Source of the DNA: FEB-10 sp963710645
Lineage (GTDB): Bacteria; Acidobacteriota; Thermoanaerobaculia; Thermoanaerobaculales; Sulfomarinibacteraceae
Assembly: GCA_963710645.1 (NCBI GenBank)
Contig: CAVQBD010000005.1
Location: 40,196 to 104,195 of the forward strand
Reading direction: 5' to 3'
DNA: 64,000 nt
Positions 26,376-34,308 of the stretch are shown here, in pieces. The number at the start of each line of letters is the position of its first letter. Position 1 is the first letter of the stretch. A model generated the notes under the pieces. That model was not told where the DNA came from, did not search any database, and worked only from the letters and a program-made list of their open reading frames with translations. Both the position numbers and the translations under genes were made by a program.

Positions 26376-27248
26376 TCAGGCTGTTGAGGCATCCAGGCCG
26401 GTGGCCTGCTCGCTCGTCTGCCACAGGCGACGGGCGGCGGCCTGATCTCGTGCGGCGCGGGACGGCTCGGTGAGCCGGCGTTTGACGTAGTAGCCTCCGC
26501 TGTCACCCTCCACCTCCGGGGAGGTGGAAAGCCACACCAGCGTGTCGGCACCCTTTCCCGCGTCCAACAGAAAGGGCCGGGCAATGACCTGAAACGCCTT
26601 GATCACAAACGGCGCGGTGCGACCGAAACCGGTCGCCACCACCCCGGGATGGAGACACGTGGCGGTGACACCCGATCTTCCCAACCGATTGGCGAGCTCG
26701 GTGGTGAACAGGATGTTGGCCAGCTTGGTCCAGCCGTAAACCGCCCAAGGGGCGTAACCCTGCTCGCCGTTGAGGTTGTCAAACGGGATGGTGGCGCCGT
26801 TGTGGGCATCCGACGAGACGGTGACCACCCGTGCCGGGGCACTCTCCTTCAAACGATCAAGCAGCAGATTGGTGAGGAGAAAGGGCGCCAGGTGATTGAC
26901 CGCAAAGGTGTACTCCAGGCCGTCCTCGGTGAGCTTGTGCTCGGCCATCGTCAGGCCCGCGTTGTTGACAAGAACCTTGATGACCGGAAATCGAGTCAGC
27001 AGCCGATCAGCCAGGCTGCGTATCTGCGCCTGAGAAGACAGATCACAGAGCTCCAGATGCACCCTGCTGTTGCCGGTGGCGTCGGCGATCTCACTCCGTG
27101 CCGTCTCCCCTCGCTCCCCATCACGCGCGACCAGCACCACAGTCCATCCTGAAGCCGCCATCTCTTCGGCCGCCGCCCTGCCGATTCCCGACGTCGCACC
27201 CGTGATGACGACTGTGGTTTCTCTCTCAGACGGTGTCTTCCGGTCCAT
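26376..27248 (-). CDS. Short-chain dehydrogenase/reductase, retinol-dehydrogenase-like
   Basis: This is a 290-residue SDR with VVITGATSGIGRAAAEEMA, VLVNNAGLTMAEHK, the catalytic Ser in VTVSSDAHNGA and the YGWTKLANILFTTEL pair. The longer spacing and the C-terminal substrate loop resemble the animal retinol dehydrogenase/WWOX-type group often found in bacteria; the substrate cannot be told. GAGGAGAT precedes the ATG at 27248, and the gene begins 6 bases after the stop of the FAH-family gene, so they are cotranscribed. Confidence 0.88.
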   Translation of the reverse strand: MDRKTPSERETTVVITGATSGIGRAAAEEMAASGWTVVLVARDGERGETARSEIADATGNSRVHLELCDLSSQAQIRSLADRLLTRFPVIKVLVNNAGLTMAEHKLTEDGLEYTFAVNHLAPFLLTNLLLDRLKESAPARVVTVSSDAHNGATIPFDNLNGEQGYAPWAVYGWTKLANILFTTELANRLGRSGVTATCLHPGVVATGFGRTAPFVIKAFQVIARPFLLDAGKGADTLVWLSTSPEVEGDSGGYYVKRRLTEPSRAARDQAAARRLWQTSEQATGLDASTA

Positions 27249-27254
27249 ATCTCC

Positions 27255-28037
27255 TCACTCCACGCTGTTGCTCAACACGCCCACTCCGCCGATCTCGACC
27301 TCGACCCGGTCGCCGGATTCAAGCGTTCCCACCCCGGAGGGGGTTCCCGTCAGGATCACGTCCCCCGGCTCGAGGGTCATGACGGCGGAGATGTAGGCCA
27401 CGAGATACGACGGCGAAAAGACCATCTGCGAGCAGCGCCCCCTCTGTCGGAGTTCGCCGTTGACCCGACTCGTGACCTCCAGGTCTCGGATCCGGCCCTC
27501 GGCGAGCCCAGTGACGATCCACGGTCCCAGCGGACAGAAGGTGTCGAAACCCTTGCCCCGGGTCCACTGGGGGTCCGCCCGCTGGATGTCGCGGGCCGTC
27601 ACGTCGTTGCCGGCTGTCACTCCAAGCACGTATCGCCAGGCGTCGGCGGCATCGACGTTGCGACAACTGTGTCCCATGACCACCGCGAGCTCGCCCTCGT
27701 ACTCCACCTGCCGGGACTGACCGGGACGCACGATGGTGCCGCCCGGCGCGAGAATGCTGGACGGCGGCTTGAGAAAGAGCAGCGGCTCAGCAGGCACATC
27801 AACGCCGTGCTCGGCCGCGTGTTCGACGTAGTTTCGTCCGACGCCGATGATCTTGGTGGGGACCGTGGGCGCGAGGAGGCTCAACTCATCTGCCTCGCCG
27901 AGGCGATCGCCGATCCGCGACGCCCGCCCGAAAGGCCCGTCGGGCAGGTCCATGACCCCGCCATCGGTGACCACCCCCCACCGGGGGCCTCCGCGCGCCA
28001 CCACCCTCACGACCCGTCGACTGCTCGTCCAATCCAT
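27255..28037 (-). CDS. Fumarylacetoacetate-hydrolase-family protein
   Basis: The product is a metal-dependent FAH-family enzyme (hydrolase, decarboxylase or isomerase of 2-oxo acids). Typical pieces are KIIGVGRNYVEHAAEHG, the metal-binding Glu pair in VEYEGELAVVMGHSC, VTAGNDVTARDIQ, and GDVILTGTPSGVG near the end. I give the ATG at 28037; a GTG at 28058 overlaps the subtilase stop by four bases (GTGA) and would add seven residues. The SDR follows at once, so the two may act in one catabolic route, but the substrate is unknown. Translational coupling to the large protease gene upstream is odd. Confidence 0.87.
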   Translation of the reverse strand: MDWTSSRRVVRVVARGGPRWGVVTDGGVMDLPDGPFGRASRIGDRLGEADELSLLAPTVPTKIIGVGRNYVEHAAEHGVDVPAEPLLFLKPPSSILAPGGTIVRPGQSRQVEYEGELAVVMGHSCRNVDAADAWRYVLGVTAGNDVTARDIQRADPQWTRGKGFDTFCPLGPWIVTGLAEGRIRDLEVTSRVNGELRQRGRCSQMVFSPSYLVAYISAVMTLEPGDVILTGTPSGVGTLESGDRVEVEIGGVGVLSNSVE

Positions 28038-28054
28038 CACTTCGCCCCACCGCG

Positions 28055-31000
28055 TCACGGAACGATGTGGAACAGGACGGTGACCGGGATAGTCGTCGGG
28101 TCGCCCGATCCGTTATCCACCACCGACGCATAGGCCCACACGCCGCAACCCTCGGTCAGGACCCCCACGAAGGCGTAGCCCACCTCGCATTCGGCAACCC
28201 CGGCCTCGCGGAAGATCCGATTCTGCTGTTTCCAGCCACCCGGCGGGATGTCGGTCACCGTCACCGGTGAGCCCAGCTGGGCGCCGTCGGCGCCGTGGAG
28301 CGTGATTTCCACGTCGCAGGCCGCGTCGCTGTAATTCGTAAAGCCAACATTGGTCCTGAAGTCATCGGTGCGCTTGATCTGGGTCAGCACGGCCGGTGAG
28401 TTCCGGTCCACCCACGCTGATATCCCAAGCCCTGGTATGAACTGACCGAAGCTGCCGGTCGCAGCATCGTTGAAGGTGCGAGCGGTGACCACCAGCGGGC
28501 CGTCCGCGGTCACAGCCACGGCCCCGGCCGTGTCAGGCGCACCCAACAACGCGGCAATATTCTCCCACTCGAGCAGTTCTCCATCCCCGAGCTCGAAATC
28601 AGCATCGGCGACGCCGCCGCTGTAGCGGTACTCCACCGTGCCGACCACGGAATCCCCGGACAGGTTCAGCGCCGCAACATTGGACTTCCAACGGGTCCCG
28701 GCCGCACCGGCGGTCTCGGCGATCCCAGCCACCAGCAGATCGGCCTCCGCATCATCCGATCCCATGATTTCCATCGGAATGGTGGTGGGATCGCCCGATC
28801 CGTTGTCCACCACCGAGGCGTAGGACCATATGGGCCCCTCGCCGTCGAGAATCTCCACCAACGCGTAGCAGCCGGTACAGGCACCCGCGTCGGCCTCACG
28901 GAACACCCGATTGACCTGGTGCCAGCCTCCAGCCGGGACCTGCTCGCCAAGCTCGGAACCGAGGAAGGTGCCGTCCCCGTCGAAGAGACGGACCCCGGCC
29001 GTCACGCCTGACGCCCCGAAGTTCACAAATCCGATGTTGGTGCGAAATCCCGAGTTGCTGTGGAGCTGGGACAGCACACCGATCTCGGAACCGGCGATGC
29101 CGTCGCTAGCCTTGACACCCGGCAGCAACTGGCCAAACGTCCCGTCAGGCGCGTCGTTGAAGGTGCGCGCAGTGACGATCAGTGGAACCTCCGATTGGAC
29201 CTCCACCAGACCCGCCGAATCTGGCATGCCGAAGAAATCTGCCGCCACATTCTGGTACTCCACGATGCCGTTGCCGAGGGTCGCGGTTTCCTGCACCTGC
29301 CCGCCTTGATGGCGATACACGAGGTTGAAGGACGTCGGGCCTCCTCCAGGATTCATGACCGCCAGGTTCGATTTCCAGCGGGTCCCGGCCGCACCGGCGG
29401 TCTCCGCGATCCCCGCCACCATGGTGCGGTAGCCGGGGTCCACCGCGCCGATCTGGGTCACCGTGAACGACAGGCCCGCCACCGACAGATTGGTCTGCCT
29501 TTGCTCGGCGTCATCGTACGGATCGACGTGATAGGACACCTCGCCGCTGCCGGACCCGCTGGCGCCGTCCTCGATCCGGACCCAATCCGAAAACGACGTG
29601 GCGGTCCACGGGCAGCCGGCACCGGCTGTCACAGCGATGGTGCCGTCACCCCCTTCGGCGGGGAAGAGCTGCGACGTGGGTGCGATGGAGTAGCTGCAGT
29701 CGGCACCCTGCTGGTTCACCGTCACGGTGAGCCCGGCGATGGCCAGGGTCCCTGTGCGCGCCGCCCCTGGGTTGGAGTCGATGATCACGATCACCCGGCC
29801 CGGCCCGTTGCCGTGGTCGGTGGACACGGTCAGCCACTCGGCATGGCTCTCCGCCGGCCAGAAACAGTCGGCCTCGGTCTCCACGTTGACGATCGCCACA
29901 TTGGAACCGGACGAGTACTCCAACGAGATCTGGTCGAGATCATAGGCGCAGGTTGACAGGGGTGACGGGCCGAGGTTGAGGCGCCCCCAACCGAAGTCGT
30001 TGTCCATCCCCACAGGTCCCTTGTCGATGGCGGTGTTCTCCAGGAAGGAGCGAATCTGGGCCCCTGTCCAACCGGGGTTGGCCGAAAGCACCACACCGGC
30101 GGCGCCGGCGACATGGGGGCAGGCGAACGAGGTCCCGAACACCTGACGGCCGTAGGACGCGACGGAGACGCCGTCATACGCGGCGATGATCGGCCTGGTC
30201 GATCCGCCCTCGAAGCTGCCGCCCGGCCCGTTGGTCGGACCGGCCGAACTGAAACTCCGGATGTTGAAGGAGCCCGTGTTCACCGCCGCGGTGTTCATGG
30301 CACCGGCCGCATCGCCCGGTGTCGAGAGCGAGCCTTCGGGCACCGGATCGGCGAGCGAAAAATCAAGCGACAGGATCTCCACATCATCGAGCCCAGTGAC
30401 GCTCTTTCTAAAGATCCCGACGCCGTATTGGCCGGCCTCCTGAGCCGTAAAGCTCAGAAACTCGGTGGGTTGCTGCCCCGGCTGTCCGGTTTGGAGCCGG
30501 TCGGTGGACGCGACCTCCACCGGTTCGCCGTCAAGGAGACGAAACAGGTGGAGGCTGTAATCCTGATTCACGACGCTCCAGTCATTCCACTGCATTGAGA
30601 ACCTGATGGAGTCCCCTTCGGACGCCGACGAGCCGAGCCAAGCAACCTCTTGGCCGGGCGCCATCTCCACCCAGCCGTTTTCGTCGTCATCCAGCGACTG
30701 ACCCTGCCAATGTGAGTCGCGGTAGTTGCCTGCCGAATGGGCCCACACACCGTTGGCCTGCTGGACGAAGTTGTCGATCTCTGACTGGAAAGGGCCGGTG
30801 CCGTCCCCCGGTCCGACGCCGAAGTAGCTGATGGACATGGCGACCACCCGAACACCCTCGTCGATCATCCACTGGACGGCATCCCGGAAGTTGCTGTTAT
30901 ACGAACCGATCTCCGCCAGGTAGAGCTCGGCGTCCGGCGCCATGTCGTGGACGATTTCCGCCACCGCCGTGCCGTGGACCTCGTCCTCCGAGCTGGCGCC

Positions 31001-31624
31001 ACCTCCGAATCGCTGGTAGTGGAACTTGTCGGCGGTTGGCAGGTCGGTGCCGAGAAGATCTTCCCAACCATAGGCCTCGATGTCTATGATCCCGATCTTG
31101 ACGCCGTCACCGGTGAAACCGTCGTCATGCCACTCGGTCACGTTGGTTTCGTCAACGCCCTCAGACGTCACGAAAGCTAGGGGCGGCCCCGGTTCCCCGT
31201 CCAAACGAGGTTCGGGGATCGCGGCGATGGGCGGTTGCCTCACCCACAACACGGCCGGAATCTCATCAAGCTCGGAAAGGGTGCCCGGAGTCACGAAGGC
31301 TTCGATAACACTCCCCACATGTGCGACCTCTTCCGCGCCCCTCGACTCGAGCCACAGGGCGACGTCGCCGGTGGAGGCCGGCTCGACCACGATCTGGACC
31401 CCCAGATGCGCTCCCCGAACCTCCAGACCCATGGCGCGGGCCAGCTCGATCGGGTCCTCGCCAGAGAGAGCCCTGGCCAAGGGCACATCGACTCGATGGT
31501 ATCCGGCCGCTCGCGCATCAAAGGCTGGCGCCGGCCGCAGGTCACCGAGCCGGTGCGGTGTTGCCGCCACGCTTGGAACAGCCGTGAAGATTAACAGGAA
31601 TGCCGAGAACGCGAGAGCTTTCAT
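28055..31624 (-). CDS. Secreted subtilisin-like protease with two BACON domains and duplicated C-terminal module
   Basis: The 1189-residue protein opens with the signal peptide MKALAFSAFLLIFTAVPSVA and a propeptide-like region to about residue 160. The S8 peptidase domain shows Asp in IGIIDIEAYGW (about 178), His in EDEVHGTAVAEIV (about 216) and Ser in GTSFACPHVAGAAG (about 496). Two BACON-type repeats follow (each with a Cys-Trp core such as CFWPAESHAEWLTV and CPWTATSFSDWVRI). The last 450 residues are two copies of a 225-residue module starting VAGIAETAGAAGTRWKS and ending YASVVDNGSGDPTTIP; a third copy ends the trypsin-like protease at 15976-18108. It is likely secreted and degrades external protein. 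Confidence 0.93.
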   Translation of the reverse strand: MKALAFSAFLLIFTAVPSVAATPHRLGDLRPAPAFDARAAGYHRVDVPLARALSGEDPIELARAMGLEVRGAHLGVQIVVEPASTGDVALWLESRGAEEVAHVGSVIEAFVTPGTLSELDEIPAVLWVRQPPIAAIPEPRLDGEPGPPLAFVTSEGVDETNVTEWHDDGFTGDGVKIGIIDIEAYGWEDLLGTDLPTADKFHYQRFGGGASSEDEVHGTAVAEIVHDMAPDAELYLAEIGSYNSNFRDAVQWMIDEGVRVVAMSISYFGVGPGDGTGPFQSEIDNFVQQANGVWAHSAGNYRDSHWQGQSLDDDENGWVEMAPGQEVAWLGSSASEGDSIRFSMQWNDWSVVNQDYSLHLFRLLDGEPVEVASTDRLQTGQPGQQPTEFLSFTAQEAGQYGVGIFRKSVTGLDDVEILSLDFSLADPVPEGSLSTPGDAAGAMNTAAVNTGSFNIRSFSSAGPTNGPGGSFEGGSTRPIIAAYDGVSVASYGRQVFGTSFACPHVAGAAGVVLSANPGWTGAQIRSFLENTAIDKGPVGMDNDFGWGRLNLGPSPLSTCAYDLDQISLEYSSGSNVAIVNVETEADCFWPAESHAEWLTVSTDHGNGPGRVIVIIDSNPGAARTGTLAIAGLTVTVNQQGADCSYSIAPTSQLFPAEGGDGTIAVTAGAGCPWTATSFSDWVRIEDGASGSGSGEVSYHVDPYDDAEQRQTNLSVAGLSFTVTQIGAVDPGYRTMVAGIAETAGAAGTRWKSNLAVMNPGGGPTSFNLVYRHQGGQVQETATLGNGIVEYQNVAADFFGMPDSAGLVEVQSEVPLIVTARTFNDAPDGTFGQLLPGVKASDGIAGSEIGVLSQLHSNSGFRTNIGFVNFGASGVTAGVRLFDGDGTFLGSELGEQVPAGGWHQVNRVFREADAGACTGCYALVEILDGEGPIWSYASVVDNGSGDPTTIPMEIMGSDDAEADLLVAGIAETAGAAGTRWKSNVAALNLSGDSVVGTVEYRYSGGVADADFELGDGELLEWENIAALLGAPDTAGAVAVTADGPLVVTARTFNDAATGSFGQFIPGLGISAWVDRNSPAVLTQIKRTDDFRTNVGFTNYSDAACDVEITLHGADGAQLGSPVTVTDIPPGGWKQQNRIFREAGVAECEVGYAFVGVLTEGCGVWAYASVVDNGSGDPTTIPVTVLFHIVP

Positions 31625-31753
31625 GGTGGTCCCTTCGCCGACCGGTTGGGACGCGATCGGCCGTCAGTGATTGTAAACGCACACGCGGGCCACGTGTTTC
31701 CCGCCAGCCGCTGCTATGCTGGCGGCACGTCACGTCAGGACCGGGGGAATACC

Positions 31754-33955
31754 ATGCGTATCACGACGACCAGACAGCGCCTTCCCATCAATGACTACGA
31801 CGTCGAAGCCTGCCGAAATCGCGACGGAGTGATGCAGTTGTGGACCGGTGACGAGAAAGCCTACGCTGCGGCGCTGGGCTTTGTACACGTCTGCGATCGA
31901 CAGGTGGAGATGATGCTGGTCCGGCTGGTAGGCCAGGGCCGGCTCAGCGAGTGTCTGCAGAGCGACGACGAAACGCTGGCGATCGACACCTTCTCCCGGG
32001 AAATGGGTTTCGACCGCGACGCAGCGCTGGAGGTGAAGGAGTGCTCGGCCGAGACTCTGATCTTCGCCGAAGCCTACGCGGCTGGAGTCAACGCCGGTCT
32101 TCAGAGATTCCGCAGACCGTTGGAGTTCGTCCTGACGTCGTATCGACCCGAACCCTGGTCGGTGACCGACACCCTGGCGATCATCAAGGTCATGACCTAC
32201 GTCGGTCTTGGCCAGACCCAGCAGGACCTGGAGAAGCTGCTGGTGGAGGCCATCCGCGGCGGCGTGCCCCTCGATCGACTGAAGAAACTCGTGGCACCCC
32301 ATCTGGACGACCTGGACGACGCGACCATCGACGCCATCCGCAACCTCCGCGAGGTCCAACCAGTGATGCCCCCGGAGGTCAGATTCCATCCCGGTATGAT
32401 CGGGCCAAGAGCCAGCAACAACTGGGTGGTGGCGGGAGACCGCAGCGCCACGGGAACACCCTTGTTCTGCTGCGATCCCCACATGGAGGTCAACCGGTTG
32501 CCGGCCCTCTGGTACGAGGTGGTGGCACATTTTCCCGACGATCTGCGGGTGGGGATCACCATGCCGGGAGCCCCCGTGATGATCATGGGTCGGACCCGGA
32601 ATCTCGCCTTCAGCTTCACCTACGGTTTCATGGATATGGTGGACTACTTCATCGAGGACGTGCGCGATGGCAGATGCCGACGCGGCGACCGCCATGTGCC
32701 CTTCGAAATCCACCAAGAGACCATTCAGCGCAAGGGTGACGCACCGGTGGTGCTGACAATTCGCGAAAACAACCTGGGCATGCTCGAGGCCGATCCGGTG
32801 CGGCAGAAGCTCGACGATGGCCTGTACCTGACGCGGGCCTGGTCCGCCCAGCGCAACGGAGCCGCTGCGTCGCTCGAATCCATGTACCGGCTGCCTGCCG
32901 CCCGAACCGTTCCCGAGGGTCAGGAAGTTCTCCGAGAGGCCACCATTTCGTGCAACTGGGTGCTCGCCGACTCACAGGGAAACATCGGCTATCAGCAGTC
33001 TGGCCGTGCGCCGGTCCGTCGGCATTCGGGAATGTTCCCAGTCCCCGCGTGGGACGAAAAATTCGCTTGGAATGGTTGGGTTCCACCGCAGGATCTCCAC
33101 AGCGCCCTTAATCCACCTGCGGGGTACATCGTCACTGCCAACGACGAGATCAATCCCCCGGGCGGACCGACGGTGGTCAACCTGCCCATGGGGTCCTACC
33201 GGGTTGACCGCATCCGAAGCGCGTTGGCGACGAACGACAAGGCAACCATCGACGACATGAAACGCCTCCAGCGCGATCTGTACTCGCTCCAAGCCGAACG
33301 ACTGCTTGCCGTGCTCGATCCGGTGCTGCCCGATTCGCCAGCAACCCTTGCACTACGAAAATGGGACCGCCGATACGATCGCGGCTCGCGAGCGGCGACC
33401 ATTTTCGAAGACCTCTACAGCGCCCTCCTGCGAAAGGTCTTCGGCGAGGGTTTCTTCGGCGAGGCCGCCTGGGACGCCGTGGTCCAGACCACCTGCGTCC
33501 TCGGCGACTTCTACCACCTTTTCGACAACGTTCTGCTGGGCGACGATCCGGCATGGTTCGGGGAGGCCGGAAAGCTGGCGGTCTGCGGTTCGGTCGCACG
33601 CGATGTGCTCACCAACCTCGACCCGACGACGGTCCCCACCTGGGGTGAGCGACAGCGACTGATGATGACCAACATCTTCTTTGCCGGGAAGCTCCCGTTG
33701 TGGCTCGGTTTCGATCGTGGCCCCATCGAACTCGAGGGCAACCGCGCAACGGTTGTTCAGGGCGGGGTGCTCAGATCCCACGGCCGGCTGACCACCTTTG
33801 CCCCGTCATGGCGCATGGTCACGGACCTCGCGTCGGACGAGGCCTTCACCGTGCTACCGGGTGGACCATCGGGCAGCCGGTTCTCGAAGTACTACTTCAG
33901 TGAGGTCCAGCGGTGGCTCGACGGCGAGTACAAGGTCTTGGGCCCTGAAGAGTAG
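31754..33955 (+). CDS. Penicillin-acylase-family Ntn-hydrolase
   Basis: The 733-residue protein belongs to the penicillin/acyl-homoserine-lactone acylase family, whose precursor cuts itself to free an N-terminal Ser. The nucleophile motif SNNWVVAGDRSATG begins near residue 220; the following DPHMEVNRLPALWYEV and the late RVDRIRSAL region fit the beta chain. GGGGGAA before the ATG at 31754 sets the start, and the N-terminus MRITTTRQRLPINDYDVEAC has no signal peptide, although most relatives are periplasmic. Substrates in the family include penicillins, AHLs and other amides; none is indicated here. It is divergent from the subtilase gene. Confidence 0.86.
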   Translation: MRITTTRQRLPINDYDVEACRNRDGVMQLWTGDEKAYAAALGFVHVCDRQVEMMLVRLVGQGRLSECLQSDDETLAIDTFSREMGFDRDAALEVKECSAETLIFAEAYAAGVNAGLQRFRRPLEFVLTSYRPEPWSVTDTLAIIKVMTYVGLGQTQQDLEKLLVEAIRGGVPLDRLKKLVAPHLDDLDDATIDAIRNLREVQPVMPPEVRFHPGMIGPRASNNWVVAGDRSATGTPLFCCDPHMEVNRLPALWYEVVAHFPDDLRVGITMPGAPVMIMGRTRNLAFSFTYGFMDMVDYFIEDVRDGRCRRGDRHVPFEIHQETIQRKGDAPVVLTIRENNLGMLEADPVRQKLDDGLYLTRAWSAQRNGAAASLESMYRLPAARTVPEGQEVLREATISCNWVLADSQGNIGYQQSGRAPVRRHSGMFPVPAWDEKFAWNGWVPPQDLHSALNPPAGYIVTANDEINPPGGPTVVNLPMGSYRVDRIRSALATNDKATIDDMKRLQRDLYSLQAERLLAVLDPVLPDSPATLALRKWDRRYDRGSRAATIFEDLYSALLRKVFGEGFFGEAAWDAVVQTTCVLGDFYHLFDNVLLGDDPAWFGEAGKLAVCGSVARDVLTNLDPTTVPTWGERQRLMMTNIFFAGKLPLWLGFDRGPIELEGNRATVVQGGVLRSHGRLTTFAPSWRMVTDLASDEAFTVLPGGPSGSRFSKYYFSEVQRWLDGEYKVLGPEE

Positions 33956-34308
33956 AGTTCCGGGTTCCGAATGAGAAAAGTGAAATGCCCCACCCACCCG
34001 AATCGCCCATTCTGTCATTTTGAGCGAGGCCCACAGGGCCGAGTCGAAAGAATCTGGGTGGGTGGCCGCCCGCGGGTCTCTATGGCCCCACCCAGACATG
34101 TCCTGAGCGAGCGACCTGTCACGGCGAAGCGCGGAGGGCGAAGCCGGAAGCGAGTCGAATGGATCCTTCGTCGCTTCGCTCCTCAGGATGACAGGCTGGG
34201 GCGAGCCGGAACTTCGCATTTCGATTTTCGAATTGAGTGGGCGGGTGGCGGCTTTCGACTTTCGACCTTTGACTTTCGACCGGCTGGGCTGGTGGGGGCT
34301 GCTCCCTG
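33956..34308. repeat. Gene-free region with TCATCCTGAGC-type palindromic element
   Basis: No gene is seen. The region carries a composite palindromic element: CATTTTGAGCGAGGC and GAATCTGGGTGGG on the left (about 34015-34065), CCCACCCAGACATGTCCTGAGCGAG in the middle, and GGATCCTTCGTCGC plus CTCCTCAGGATGACAG on the right (about 34160-34192). Related pieces form the insert in the kinase gene at 43198-43327 and the element at 23056-23285. A heptamer run TTTCGAC follows near 34250-34285, just past the dnaE stop. Confidence 0.7.

Noticed and set aside
26201..26584. N-terminal extension of asnA
   Set aside because: The extra residues come from GAGTCCC heptamers and the end of the SDR gene; a strong ribosome site lies directly before the ATG at 26200.
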